A DNA stretch of 64,000 nt from Cladobotryum mycophilum (GCA_036429605.1 JAVFKD010000002.1:3100001-3164000), one strand, 5' to 3'. Counted from the first letter of the stretch, positions 35,901 through 49,600 are shown. The notes: generated by a model not told the origin, from the sequence alone. Program-made: numbers and translations.

Positions 35901-38900
35901 ATGCTTGGGAATATCGGCCCTGCTTCACTGAGGTTTTTGCGCGCCGTCATGCTAAACAGCGTTATCCGGCATTAAATCGCATCTTGTTTACCTTATGCAA
36001 CCACACACAGAAGCATTAAAGTTTGGGGTGACGCCAATTGCCCGGACTGCAAGCCATCTTGCCAAGGACATTGCGAGCCTCAACATTTAATGTTGCCAGT
36101 CCTTTCGAGAAAAAATTCGAAGGAAAAATTTTCCCCTTTCCCGAGCTGCAAGCATGAGACCAAAGGTTATCCGACGGTCTTTCAGATGAGGGCGTCATGA
36201 TCTAGGGTGCCAAGGACCTATGAGAAGCCTTATCATAGGCCATGTCGGAGACTACTATGGAAAGGCGTGTGTGCTTATTTCTTGCCCCTCGCCTCTGTTC
36301 TTGGCAATCATATAGAATACTTCTAGCATTCAGACATCTCATAATGGCCCGGGACCTGTGGCGGCATCCCGTACTTGAGGCTTGCCAAGTTCTCCAAATG
36401 GCAAGACGGGTATGAGGCGACAGCCACCACCACCATCCAACAACGAACGCTAGAATGCGATATTTTCTTCTGGAAACCCGCCTTGAATCAATTCCCGAGG
36501 TTCCGTTGATAACCACGCAACAACATCCAATATTCAGGATGGCGAAAGGAGCGACTAGTGATAGCTACGGGACAGGGATGATAGTCATCAAACACCCCCG
36601 GTTTCTGTTGGCACACTGAAGATTGCAGGTATATACTACGCAAACCATTTCTCATGTTAGTTGAAGGTGTGTGGCACAAAGGATTGATTAAGTTCCGACC
36701 CTCCGTATCGAACTTGTTAGCACACCATGTCGCTGAAACCATTCTCTGCCAGATTTTCGCTTGTTCTATATGGAGCATGGAGTACGGAGATCACAATTGA
36801 CCAACGGAGCGTATAAAACCAAGAAAGTCACGGACCACTGCTACGGGACAAAAATAGCCTGAGCACATGTCAGCGGGGACCATGATACAGAATCAGAACT
36901 GTTCCGCACGTGCTTGATACCCACTTGCAATGGACAGCTAGATTACCTTTTGTCTCAACCCAGGACGGCGCATTGATACCACGATATTGTTTGGCTATAA
37001 ATGGCAAAGCATTTCGTCGGAGCAGTTTGCGAGGAATTCACTGTGCCCTGTTGCGCGTTGGACAGCCGACTGCATGCACCTAAACCATGCCAAGACACAC
37101 AAGTAAACGTGGCTGCAGCAGGCCTTGTCAGAGCCATATTGCTGCGTCGTCGAATGTTCTGACCACCCCGCAAAATCCAACATTTTCGTCCAGCTCACCT
37201 ACGCAATACGAAGGTTGCTGCGTACACGTAGGTTGGACTGGCAGGGCCAAGGCATGATTCCTTTGGATTTAAGACGTAACTTCTTCAGGGGTCCTCCGTT
37301 CTAGAATGATGGCGCCCGCTTGGAAGCTTGAGCTACTCAGATACTACGCGTTAACCAATCGAACACTTCCAGCGAACCTTGATGATGACTAGACATCAAT
37401 CGACTCTAAATTTCTTTTTGCCCAGCAACAAGTTTTTCTCCTCAAGGAAATCATCTCCGACTCTGGCTAGACTATTACACACTGGGAATTACAGCTGAGG
37501 CGTCAGTGAATGAAGAGGGGGGTTCATAAAAATGAATCGGCGACGCCGTCCTCCACACACACACACACATGCCCCAACGAGTCACGAATACACACCAAAT
37601 TGCCTTGCTTGATTAACCTCCAGCAAACAAACCCTCAGGTTTTCCAGGCCATCCAGTCAGGTGCTTCTTAAATGAATTAACAACACCACATCTGTCTAAC
37701 GGAACTGGGGTGGTTGGCGCTATTTGATGGATCCCGCTTAGAGTTAGAGTTGTTTGGTGAACGAATCGTGCTGAGGCAAGGTGCGGCCAAACTTGGGGTA
37801 TTAGGAAATGCCCGATCCCGCCATGTATTAATGTTAGCTTGCGGACATTTTTACTCACAGCAGCCTCTTGATGGATGCAGCTTCAGCATGACACTATATA
37901 GCGCGACTCTACTGGTGCGGGACTTACTCTATGCGAGTAACACCACCACCACCGCCGCCGCCGCAAACACGGAATGGTTTTTTGAGTAAGTCATACGAAA
38001 GGCCGCCAGTCCGGAATCCCAACTGCGGAACAGGGAAAGGTGTGAAATCTATCAAAGAGAGGGAAAACAAAGCCCGTCGCTTGCCTGCTTATTACTTTGC
38101 TTGCCAAGTCGGTGATGAATGGGGCTAGAACACAACGACGGCTCGACGGTTGTCACAACCTTGACATCCATGCGGTCCGTGAGGGGTACAGTTTTCTCTC
38201 CTCGCCTCCAACCAACAGTGCCCGCTGGCCCCATTTGCGCGCTCTTATCCCGAAGGCTCACAGATGTACGGGAGAAATACTTTACATGTCATATTGAATT
38301 AGGCATGACGCATGTGTCCCAAGTATGTAACTGTTCCCAACAGTCCTCGCGTGCTTGGGTGAAAAGAGTGTCTTGGCGAACCGTTGCCTCGTATCCACAC
38401 TGAATGATACGCCATCATCTTCAAGCTTAAAGAAGCACCAGCATCATTTAGTGGCCGGTTTCTAGTACCTACAGCATCCGTTTCTCAAAGCGCATCTCTC
38501 AACTGAACCATACGACTCAGGTCAGCGTATTTCCACTGAGTTCCTTGAGCCGAGGCCAGGCGCAAACAGAACATCAAGTGAAGCATCAACAGATGGTTGA
38601 TTGAGTTCAAATAAGCTCCATGACACCCCGCAATGGATGGATTGACCGATCGTGTTGCGTTTTGCCAAGAAGACATGGCCTAGGGCGGCCTGGTGGAGTT
38701 TCAATTACGTACAAGCTGAGGCCATCCGCAAGCAAAGCAAAGATGCTGCTCCGGTTTTTATTTGTTTTGCCCCATGAACTAGAGCAACTCAAATGAATTG
38801 AAGCTTTTTCCGCTCGAAAACTAAGCGTGACGATCCGGGGCCCCAGACTGTGGGTTTGATGGAAGAAAGATCTTGGACATGGAGAAACGCAGGGGTTCCG

Positions 38901-41830
38901 TCATTCCCCCACCGGTTTACCAAATGCATCGCCACGCTTTTAGCATCGCCGAAGTCATGATCGCGACGGCCACCACCTATATCGTTCGAGGCACAATCTA
39001 CCTTTAGTACTGCGCCTCTATCGATTTAACCGTTTGTTTGAAGAGTTTTTTTCCGTCGTTACGACTCGGTAATTGACGGTAAAGCAAAAAAAAAATTTGT
39101 CACTCTAACAAGAAGTGTCTGACAGAGATGCACGACTCATTTGCAATGCGGATCGTCTTGTTATTTCTATGCTGCATTCTAATGATGATTCACAATAGTG
39201 TGTCGACGAACAGATAGTCTGCAATAGCTGTTAAGCGAATTGCCGGGGAAACAGGGCGGGGGGCACGATCTTGCGATGAAAGATAACCATCTACGTATGG
39301 CACTGTGATCTTATTCGCACAATGACGTACAGATGCCAGATCTGCATTGGAGATCAAGTGCAAATATGCCACAGAAATCATTCCGAATTCGACTGGCAGA
39401 CAGAGGTAATACACTCTAATCTGCAAGTAGATACTCCCCAAGTACCACGAGATTTGTCTGTTTTATTATTATTTTTATTATCCCGCCGTGGGAGCTACTA
39501 TGGAGCCACCGACGAAGAGGCATTTCCCTTCCCTCTGTGGCTTCGCGCCATGGCAATGCAACTGGCGTACCTCGCCCCTGCATGACTCGCCATGCCAACA
39601 GTAAAGAGCAGATCAAGGTATGGCAAAAGCTTTTTGCAACCGTGGCGGCTAGCAATGGCAAAACATGATGGCTGGTGAGGATGATAATACGCGTTCCTTA
39701 GCTGTACGACGTCGGCGAATGTCTCAACTCGAGAGAAGCGTCGTATCACAAACATGGGGGAACGGCTGTCGTATCTTCTTCTCTACGTAAAATCCTTGAC
39801 CTTTGGCGCTATTGAATGGCACAAGTCCCAAGCGGCATTCCTCGCCGGGCTTCGATCTATCGACCTCTTGTTGTTCATGCCCCCCACTGTGGACCGTTAA
39901 TATCTGTCAACACTATGAGTCCCCCCTGAACAATTCATCGCGGGCACGCTGAAACCCCCAGACTTGACCCAGTGGAGATACTAACGTCACACCCGTTCCA
40001 GCGGAAGGTGACGGCAAAGAGGATGAGAGCCTAGAAAGTTGGCTCTGGGTCTGTTACTCCACGAGCATAGCACCAATTGTTGAAGGCGCTGAGATAGGGA
40101 AAGGGCATCTTTTCTATGACCTCAACGACAGCCATTATTCGGGTCGAGAGATGGTTCTCAATGGCTAGCCCAAGGTGAGCGTTTGCACCAATGTTGGCAG
40201 AAAAGAGCCATGAAGTTCGGTATAGTAGCTCTTGGTGTTTGAGCTTTGGCTCAGAGTATGGTCCTAAGTTTTGTAGCTTCATCTCCCCAAAAAAACCCAA
40301 GCGCATCCAAGAGACCTGCAATTCTCTCTGTGTAACAATGGGCATCTCATCTTGTCGGTCTTATCTATATTTCAACACCCAGAACCCCCATACACATGGG
40401 AGTTATTATGTGCAGCTTGGGCAGCACTCTCCCCTCAAAGTCGATGTCGATGAGTTCGCAATATCTTTCCTACACTTTACAACTAGAACAGCTAGATACC
40501 CAGTATCTAGGCTTGTACATGGGTTGATGAGGAGCTCACGTTTTTAACAATTGTAGATTAAATCTGTAAATGTTCCCACGTCAGATTCCTCATATTTTTT
40601 GGATCAGTCAAACGAGGAGAATATAAAGCAAGCACTGCTCAAGTACCGAGCTTAGTAACTGAACAAAATGGTCGCAAATGCGATGACAGCAATAACAGAA
40701 AGAGTTCGTAGTTGACTGTGTAAAAAAGCAATAGAATGTGCCCATCGTATATCATCAGATTGGGCAAAGCCGAAAACTAGCCAGTACACTCAGCGTAGCT
40801 TTGACCTGTCTTTGTACCATGATGCAGATAAGAATTCTAGCCAAGCGATTGGTCTACAATATAAATCCGACTTCAAGTATTAATAGATGAACCATCCAGG
40901 CTACTACTATGGAGACCCAGGCATTCGCGGGATAAGGGTCAATATGTCTGATGGGATACTGGAAGCCCAGACGTTGGCGGGACACGAGTCGAATGTCAAT
41001 TATGGGGAATCACATTAACCAAGGCAGTGATGCCACTGGCACACAATCTGGCAGCACCAAGAGGAGGATGCCTCAAAGATATCAGGCACGGCATTTATCG
41101 TGTTCTTCGCACTATAGTTCTCCTAAGATTAAATATGGATCTGCAACCCCTGAGACGATGCCTTCTTAGACGTTCAAAGAGTCCTTCCTTGGATTACCTT
41201 GACAGGTTGATACAATGTGTGTTTGAGGACGAGACCTTGGGGGGATTTGAGAAAGTAAATCATGGATACTCTATAGAAGTTGAGGTTGGTATAGGGGGGT
41301 GATTTGTGAGACTTGTCACGGAAACTCGATCGAGAGAAGGGCATGTAAGATCTAAGAGCAAATCATGTTTACATATTCTCTTGCATCCTCCCGCTTCTCC
41401 CTATCCATCTTGGCCCTTTCGCCATTTGTAGAATGGCCACCGCGCCGTTGTCTATCTTATAGCTACCCAGCAACGTTTGCAAGCAACTCCTTATTGTGTG
41501 TCGGGAGATGGAAAGACAAGAGACAGCGTCACGGACCTCGTCGTGTAAGCCCGATGCGTGGGTTGTTTAATAATTCTCTAATTACTACTCGTCTAATGTT
41601 TTTTTAGAATGTCCATCCTTTCTAGTTGTCCCCCCCCCTATTGCCCAACATTCTTTGTGTGTGTTTACACTTTCATCCCGTTATCCAAGTGTATTCCACT
41701 CTTTTGCCATCAAGTGAGGGAATACATACGCCAAAACACCCGCTGCAACTGAAATGACTCTGGAAAGAAAAAGAAGAAAAACTTGCCTCCCAACTCGTCC
41801 TGCCCATGATGATGATGATGATGATGCCGT
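32908..41830. other. 8.9 kb region with no supportable gene
   Basis: The longest gene-free stretch in the window. Open frames are short, overlap on both strands and lack domains. The most open is a 104-codon ATG frame on the minus strand at 40031-40345, which I do not recognise. It contains GA runs (33560-33578), CA/CT and CG alternations (34356-34402), a CA run (37553-37569), ACC/GCC triplets (37939-37966), a C9 run (about 41630-41638) and CTAC repeats near 34020-34045. GC content is not obviously depleted, so this does not look like heavily RIP-mutated transposon. Unannotated noncoding transcripts are possible. Confidence 0.5.
41808..41827. repeat. GAT trinucleotide repeat
   Basis: About six GAT units just downstream (3' side) of the alkyltransferase stop codon. 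Confidence 0.85.
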
Positions 41831-42337
41831 TCATACAAACCCCGACCACACCGTTCCCAACACCTTCCCCTTGTCATTCAGTTTCACCCCCTCGCCCCTC
41901 AACAACTTCTTCTTCTCCGTAATCGTAATCCCCTCCCCGTCCTTGGGCCACGCGCCCTTGAACCCTCCTAGCGCACCCCCCGTGGCCACAACCCTGTGGC
42001 ACGGCACCTCGGGCGCAAAGGGGTTCCTCCTCAGCGCATTGCCCACCGCGCGCGGCGAGGTGCCCAGGTGGGCCGACAGCAGCCCGTACGTCGTCACGCG
42101 TCCACGGGGGATCTGGCATAGGGCCGTCCACACGCGCTTCTCAAACTCGGTGCGCTGGGACTGGGCGATGCGGAGGAGCTGGGATTGCATGTCCTCTGGG
42201 ACGCCTGATTTCTTGATGGATAAGATGGTGGTGGTGGCAGTGGGGGTTGTGGTGGTGGTGGGTTTTGTTTTGCGGATTTTTGAAATGGATTTTAGGATTG
42301 GCTCTTGGGCCTGTTTGCGCTTCTGGATGATGGCCAT
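41831..42337 (-). CDS. O6-alkylguanine-DNA alkyltransferase
   Basis: Single exon, 168 residues from ATG 42337 (MAIIQKRKQ); the frame is open further upstream but has no ATG. The first 45 residues are basic and Thr-rich (KPTTTTTPTATTT), then the DNA-binding domain: VWTALCQIPRGRVTTYG, SPRAVGNALRRNP with the arginine finger, and the active-site PCHRV with the acceptor Cys. The enzyme repairs O6-alkylguanine by irreversible transfer to that Cys, in the nucleus. It lacks the N-terminal ribonuclease-like domain of E. coli Ada/Ogt, so it is short for an MGMT. The PCHR Cys is kept, so it is not a Trp-type alkyltransferase-like protein. Confidence 0.92.
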   Translation of the reverse strand: MAIIQKRKQAQEPILKSISKIRKTKPTTTTTPTATTTILSIKKSGVPEDMQSQLLRIAQSQRTEFEKRVWTALCQIPRGRVTTYGLLSAHLGTSPRAVGNALRRNPFAPEVPCHRVVATGGALGGFKGAWPKDGEGITITEKKKLLRGEGVKLNDKGKVLGTVWSGFV

Positions 42338-43383
42338 GGATACTTTGTTTTTGAAGATATAGGTTGAAATACTTGAGTGTGAATAATAGCGGTTGTTGTG
42401 CAAGGTATGACAAGATGAGTGAGGTTGGAAGACTGGACTTTTTTGGTGCTACTTATTCAATAAGTCAATGATAATAAATTGAAGAAAAAAACAGTGCAGT
42501 CCAGATGAACAGTCTTTCACGACGATATATATAGTCACAACGATGGAATACCGTTATTCGAAAGCTACAGCGACCTTTCATCAATTCACCACCACCACCC
42601 ACATGACAAAAAGGGCGTCGGTGGCGTCAGAAACGCGATATCGAAAGCAACACACGATCGGGTGGTCACGTGCTTCAAGAATGGAATCAATTTGTGCCCA
42701 CCAAGACGGCAAAAGCAAACAACCGATTGATTTGGCTCATTACCCATGGATCTCATGCCGATTACACTCGAAAAGGTATCGGCATTCACTATTTAATGAG
42801 TAACATGCAGGCAGCTAAGCCACCTACGTTAATGGTGTTTCACAAGCCAAGCTCCTCATAGTCACAAGATTACACATCAACACGTTTTGCAATAGGAACA
42901 TCATGTTGTTTCCAAACCCATCATCATATTAGTGGGCTTAATTCATTCGTATCATACAGTGTAATCAACATGCATCAACTGCAAGCTTGGTCTGTAAAAT
43001 TGACATGGTTTGCCCATGCCTTTCTAACCCAACGCCGGTATTATGCCGCTTGATGCCCGTGTCTGGACCTTTCGTCCCTCGGCCGGCGCTTTTCAAGCAA
43101 TCCATCTTCTGGTACTCTGTAGTGGTATGCAATATCCAATTCCACACCCACCCATGGGGCTTAATGACAGAAACAGCCATATTCAGCGGCTCAGCGCTCA
43201 GACTGCTTCGCATCAACATCAGCCCTGCCCCGCATTCCGAGGTGTGTCTATCATCTTTGCATTTTGCTTCATTCAATCATCCCATTGTCGTACAGTCTTC
43301 CAACAGATAATGTATCCATATCCTTGAAACTCAAGGCAATGTAAAAGCGGGTTTGTTTGCGACTTATCGCTCGTATCCTCCTC
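42338..43383. other. Intergenic, 1.0 kb
   Basis: Promoter of the alkyltransferase and 3' flank of ISA1. Frames of about 100 codons near 42965-43310 overlap each other on both strands and have no supporting features. No gene seen. Confidence 0.5.
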
Positions 43384-44110
43384 TTATACCATAAATGACT
43401 CACCGCAGCCGCATGATTCCTCTGTAGACGGTTAGCTCCGTATTCGGCCGGCATGTTGTAATCTAAAGGATTGACTCACTGATATTGGGGTTCGAGAACA
43501 CAAATCTCTGACTCAGTTTATCCTCTGCCCAGTCCATCTCGCTGCCAATAATGCTGAACAGCGCTTTACTATCAATAAGAACCTTGACACCATCTTGCTC
43601 GACAGCTTCATCGAAAGCTCCAGGCTTATCGACATATTCGAGGTGGTATGCCAGTCCACTGCATCCACGATTTCGAACGCCAACTTTGATCAGCTTTGGT
43701 TCGGGTTGATCTAGTAGAGCTCGGAGCTGTTCCACTGCCGCCGGCGTAAGCTTCATGGCTGCTTTTCGAGCACGCAGCTTAGACCGTGGCCGGACAGCCT
43801 TGGATTTTTGTGCTTCCGCTTCGCTAAGCTTAGGCGCTGGAGGCGGGGAAGATTGTTGTTGGGGCGTGGGTGGTGAGGGCACAGCATCGTGCTGCGGGGG
43901 AGGACGAGTCTCGTGTACTCTCGGTAAAGGGTCCGGCTGTGCTATTGAGGACTCGGGGATGTTGTCGTTTCTTGGAAGGTCGGGTAGCTTGGATGGCAAT
44001 GGGTATGAGTGATAGGCGAGGCCGGCAACTCGTGCGGTGGATAATTGCCAGAGTGGCTGGCGGCACTGGCGCAGCGCAGCGCGGGCCACGGTGTATTGTA
44101 TGTTCATCAT
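43384..44110 (-). CDS. ISA1: Iron-sulfur cluster assembly protein ISA1 (IscA/HesB type)
   Basis: Two exons, 44110-43480 and 43421-43384, give 222 residues. The 58-nt intron (GTGAGT..CTACAG, with CTAAC) is needed for the last 12 residues, KESCGCGESFMV, which supply two of the three cluster-binding Cys; without it translation would end within a few residues. The third Cys is in KVGVRNRGCSGLAYHLEY. The N terminus looks like a mitochondrial presequence; the double ATG (44110, 44107) follows no other in-frame ATG. Residues about 50-120 form a Pro/Gln/Ser-rich linker. ISA1 works in the mitochondrial matrix with ISA2 to build [4Fe-4S] clusters for aconitase, lipoate and biotin synthase. Confidence 0.94.
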
Positions 44111-45672
44111 CGTATCATTGGTTTTTTCTATCGTATCAAGCAAAGACTGAAGCGCATTCTTTGGATTTATAAGCGTTGTTGTGAGGGTCAGAGGGTTGAA
44201 GAGTTCAAGGTGGGAGCCGGTTCAAGGTGCGTTTGTTGGAAATCCAAAGCTCGGCTGCAGGGGCAAAGCCTTTACAATGTGACTATGACATGATGCCAAG
44301 TCCGGGTTCAGCCGACCCAATCAGAGCTCTAGAATTACTAAGTCTGAGTAAATGGGCGATTGCGGAAGCCAGACCACGAAATAGAGTCACGAGGTCATAA
44401 TTTACGATTTTGTATTAGAAATAATACGTTTACCTACATTAATAAAACCCCATCTCCCGAAATTGATACCTTCATGAAGGCTAATTAGAAAATCATCGCT
44501 AAAGATGATAAGGGTAAACATTCTACAGCTAGCGAAATAAGTTTCGGACTGTGCGTATTGCTACCCTATAGAAACCTATGAAGTGTAGAATATGAACGAT
44601 GTTAACGGCATTTCCTATGCCACAGATTATCCATAACTACTTACTAGTTAGACCAGAGGGTGACAACCTTGCATGTTCGCTGATAGCTTATAATGCAGTC
44701 AAGTAAAAAGTCATTAGAATATGCGGTAGACATATCCATCAACCCACACAAAGGATAACCAACCCGTTTGTCTCTTCTATCTAAATGGCAATCTAGTCAT
44801 TTACCTAGATTGCATGTGAAAACACACTGTAATAAAAGTCTCTATAAGGAACCAGGTGAAAATAACAGAGGCCCCGTATGAGTTGATGCATATGTCCCAT
44901 CCCGGAACCGCCGGCCTCAGATCTGATCGTCAATCCAGTCCACGATCATCAGGCGCACCTCACTGGGACGCAGTTTGAGTAAGTAAAGGCAGCCAATATA
45001 ACAATTTCATAGGCAAAATGTTACCGTCTAAATCGCATTGAATCCAAACCCGCTTGTTACACGATGTACTTTCGCAGCCTTGTTTGAGCAATGCACCATG
45101 AGAACAAAGGATGGGACTAAAGGTTCAAAGTTGCTTCAAAGGAGCCAAAGAAAATGACATACCAGCTCAAAAAACAAGCCAAGACAACAGTAACTGTCCG
45201 CTTTCACACCACCAGTACTCATTATCAGGTCGAACGTCAAGTGTTGGCGAATTCCGGACCGACCGCTTGCTGCTCTCTTGGTGGGCTACCAGCAAACGAG
45301 TCTTCTCCAAATCATCAAAAACCATCACAAAGCAATGGTACCAGAGTTGAAAGAGGGGCTCAAGTTGAACAAAGAGTTAATCTCGCACGACCCTGTGTCC
45401 AGCCTTGAACAGAATTTTGAAAACACCACATCGTTTGAAGGATACTTGATGAATAGATTCAAGAACGACGAGGTTTTAAATCTTGATTGAACACAATAGC
45501 TAGCAGACTGAATGCTTATTGAACAAATGAAAGCTATGGATATATATGATGAGCTTTGCCGGCGTAATGGATCACCCACATCATCACATCATTCACGTTC
45601 TCACAATCAACACAACCACCACCACCAACTACTTATAACAATCATAAACTGTTAGCTACACCATCAGACACA
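44111..45672. other. Intergenic, 1.6 kb, divergent promoters
   Basis: Between the divergent ISA1 and asparaginase start sites. The region 44390-44870 is AT-rich. TATATATGATGAG near 45541-45552, about 125 bp before the asparaginase ATG, could serve as its TATA element. Short frames at 45111-45579 are not convincing. Confidence 0.5.
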
Positions 45673-46677
45673 ATGCCTAACAAGGGAACTGTCCTCATCT
45701 ACGCCACCGGCGGTACCATTGCCGGCACAGGCGAAAGTGCCAGCTAGACGGCCGGCTACAGCTCCGGCACCATCACTATCACCGACATCATCGACAAGAA
45801 CCCCCACCTGAAGCAGATTGCCAATGTCAAGGGTTTGCAGCTCTGCAATATTGGAAGCCCAGACATCACCTCCTCGCTCCTCATCCAAATGGCGCAGCAG
45901 ATTCAAGCTGACCTTGCTAGACCAGATATCCTCGGTGTCGTCGTCACCCACGGAACGGATACCATGGAGGAGACTTCTTTCTTCTTGGACACTACCATCA
46001 AATCTGACAAGCCTGTAGTCCTCGTCGGTGCTATGAGACCTGCCACTGCGTTGAGTGCTGACGGAAACATGAACTTGTTCCAGGCTGCGACCCTGGCCGC
46101 TTCCTCTGAGGGTAAGAACCGCGGTGTCATGGTTGTTCACAACGACACTATTCTCGCCGGTCGCTATATGATCAAGTCGCACGCCAACAGGATCCATACC
46201 TTTGTTGCAGGCGATCACGGTTGCCTCGGTACGTTCGAGAACGGCAGATCCATGTTCTCTTACCCTCCTTCGCGGCCCAGGAACTGGATACAGTTCGATA
46301 TCAAAGCCCTGAAGGCAGATAAGGGCCTACCTAGAGTGGATATTATCTACGGACATCTAGACACCTCCATTGATCTCATCACATCGGCGATTCAGAATGG
46401 AGCTAATGGTCTTGTGCTCGCCGGCATGGGTGCTGGCTGCTGGACGACGGCTGGCGGGAAGACGCTGACTGCAGTCGTGAAGAAAAAGGGTAATTTCCCC
46501 CTGGTAGCTAGCTACCGCACAGCGTTCGGATATGTTGGCCTCGACGAGGATATATATGGTCTGGGCCACATTGCGATGGGCGGTGGCTTCTTGAACCCGG
46601 TCAAGTGCCGTCTTTTGCTTCAGCTTTGCTTGGCCAAAAACCTAACCCCGGATCAGTGTAGAAAGGCGTTTGAGTAG
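45673..46677 (+). pseudogene. L-asparaginase with premature TAG at codon 25
   Basis: ATG 45673 begins MPNKGTVLIYATGGTIAGTG, containing the GGTIA nucleophile Thr. Codon 25 (45745-45747) is TAG, followed in the same frame by TAGYSSGTITI and a complete asparaginase: THGTDTMEETSFFLD with the second catalytic Thr-Asp, LVGAMRPATALSADGNMN with the catalytic Lys region absent only if mis-aligned, NRGVMVVHNDT and GFVGLDE-like C-terminal blocks. The ORF ends at 46677 and would be 334 residues if the stop were sense. The next in-frame ATG is 45889, past the nucleophile, so no truncated form should be active. The expected codon is probably CAG (Gln), one C-to-T change in a CpA context. No intron can remove it. 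There is no signal peptide, so a cytosolic enzyme releasing ammonium from asparagine is expected. Confidence 0.88.
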
Positions 46678-49600
46678 AATGATGTACCCTAGTTGATGTA
46701 GACTGAGTTAGTATTAGTTCTCTGCAGTATGTTTTCTGAGATAGATTGGAATAGAAGCAGGGATTGACAACTCCTGAATGTAATAGATGAATCCCCACAA
46801 AATTTTCTGCACACGTGTTGATAGAATGAATGACTGCCCCTGAACCCCAGATTTTTAAGCTGATTGATTTGTGTAGAGATTTTCACCTTGGCCATCTCAC
46901 ATTCCCACTAATATGCAGGACCTGTTGGGATGAGGCTGACTATAGGGCCAGTGACCAGGCTGCTGTGAATTGCCATTTAGCCGAAGATGAACTGGTCCAC
47001 ATGCTATCAAGACGGTGGATGCATTTATGAGAAGTGCTTGCATGGCTTGTCCACTGTCTCCCTGCTTCAGAAAGGGATGGACAAACTATTAGCATGCATC
47101 TTGTTCGGGTGGCAACGGCTGAGATCGGTCCCAGGTTTCTCCAGCTCAACCCCTCCCCCCTTCCACGATCAGCAATTTGCAGTAGAGTGCTCTCGCAAGG
47201 GCCAAAGTCGGCGCGGGGAGTCTGTCGGAAGGATATGGGGTATCATATATGGAGCATAGCTTGCGTTACATCGAAGCCATGCATTGCTGGAGTTCAGGAC
47301 GTCCCCATACTCCATGTATGCACCCCAGAGTCATCAGCGATGGATGTCTACGAATATTTACATAATACATGCATAGCCCATATGGCCACAAAGCGATGGG
47401 GGATCCCGAATTAGTATGGCTCAACACCATGGGAATAAAAGGTAATAATGGCCCTGCAGCCACAAGACCAGGATACCGGCATCAAATAATAACGGACCGT
47501 CGCTTGGCCGCCACGTCCGCCCCGCAGACAGGGTTATGCTTCAGAGTGAGCGTGCAACAAATCCACCAGGTTTTTGAACTCCTGGGAGGGTCCATTTAAC
47601 GAGGTATTTAAACGGAATTCATACGGAATAAAAGACGCTGGTCAAGCGGGTCGCGTTAACGATTGGTCTTTCCGAGTGTTCCGTTTAGGCGTCTCTTGGA
47701 CGAGTCATGGAAGGCCCCCTGATAGACAAAAGAATAAAATAAAATAAAATAAAGCTTCAAGGGGTCTCCGCTGCATGTTTTAAGCTCTATCTCCATGTCT
47801 CTGACAATCGATACCTTAACCCCGGAGATGGATGCTTCGCCACGTGTGGAAGCTTTCGGGGAAGATTGAACCGAGGCTGAGGCTGAATACGAGAGGAGAC
47901 AGCTGCGTTTGCCTATCTTGGTGGCTCATGGCTTGCGACAAAGCTCCTGTCGAGCTGATGTGTGTCAAGCGTGTTCCTTCAATGGAAAGATACGAATTTA
48001 TCCCGTCAATAATTTCTAGGCTGTCATCCATCCGACAGGTGAATCCAACTCGGCCGACTCATCACTAAAAGGTATTTTAGCCGTGGTACTCGGACCGGTC
48101 CCAATCGTTAGTGGTTCCATTTATGATTAGAACAGCCGATTGAGAAGTGTGGCAGAAAAGGGCCTTGCCAAGAATCTATGCCATGGTGTCAAAAGAAGGG
48201 CCCGTCTACAAGTAAGGTATGTATGTTGGGTCGCTCTCGAGTGGAGAACATGATTGTTGGTTCTGGTTTGGACGATTATTTGTCAGCTCTGAAGCGTGTC
48301 GTTGTTGTTGTTCATCGAAAACGTAAAAGTTTTTGCATCGTCGCTGTCGCCGTCACCGTTACCGTGTGTGTGTTGGATGATGTCTTGGACTCTTGGGCGG
48401 CAACCCGTTTTGGGTGGGATGCCTCGATTTGGTTAAAGATGAGAAGGCATGGCTTGCTAGGTAGTTAAGGTTGTACTTTGAGCTGCATAAAATGTGCGTG
48501 CATAATACAAGTAACAAGCATGATAGAGGAACCGTTAACGATGTCTGTCGTCTATCACCGGCAAGTTCGGCAATGCGGGGGGCGGATTAGAGGTGGGATG
48601 GAGGCAGCCCTCGAAAGAAGGAAGAGAGGCAAAAGGACCAAAGACTAGAAAAAATTAGCGGCTTCCATTGGTGTCCCGGCAAATGCATGGAGTCATCCAT
48701 GGAGAGCCTTACAGGGAAACCCCTACCCAGTCATTCAGTCATCCATCCCTTCATTCCTGCCCATTTTCAAGGGGAATATCTCGTAACCAATACCTGATAT
48801 GTAGGGAGGTACTAACTTGTGCTTGTGCATATGTAGTGCCTCGGTGCTAGGGTAGGTGCTACTACTATTATCACTTCTTTTACGAACGTAACGTCCCAAA
48901 GCAGAGGCTAATGGCTCTCGGGGATGCCTTCCCTTTTGCTTTCTTGCTTGCTGGTTGGGTGGTTGGTTGGTTGGCTGTCTCTGCCTTCCTTATCAATGAT
49001 CATCCATAGTTTAGTGTTTTTTAGTTTTTGTTTTTTTTTAAAAAAAAAAAATCTTGTTAGTACAAGACAGGAGATAATCCGTTCCCTCTATTCTCTCTCT
49101 CTCTCTCTCCATATGACACCTTTTGCAACTGAAACATTCCGGAACTTCACTCGGCCCTGAATCGTATCTATTATGCGTAACTGGAAGCATAGAAACCGAT
49201 TCCATTCTAGTAGCGTCTTGGCAGCCCGCCTTGGCTGCAGCTCGAGCAACCTCTAGCAACGAATGGAGGCTCCAATTTTCAATCCCCCGTACCAAAACCG
49301 CGCATTTATCGCGTCCGCAATTGGCTAGGAACCCTTGCTGGGATAAACAGAGCTAAGCCTATAGAGGCATCTGGCCCCCCGTCATGTCCGGCTCTTGCAA
49401 GGGCCACTAAAAGAATTTCCGACGCCTGTGCCGTTACATCCTTGAGAGTCAATCCAGAGTCAAAGAGTCTCGTCTCCATACCCATGATCCTTGATCGACC
49501 CGTCCCATTTCTCTTTTTGGTCTCATTGCTCCGGTGCAATGCAAGACAAAAAGACCTCCATCAGCAAACAATGGTCCTTTTGCAGATAAGACGCCCGGTA

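Noticed and set aside
40031..40345. 104-codon ATG frame on the minus strand
   Set aside because: No domain, splice signals or codon bias; one such frame is expected by chance in 9 kb.
41754..42362. 202-codon frame on the + strand across the alkyltransferase
   Set aside because: Antisense to a gene with PCHRV active site and arginine finger; no features of its own.
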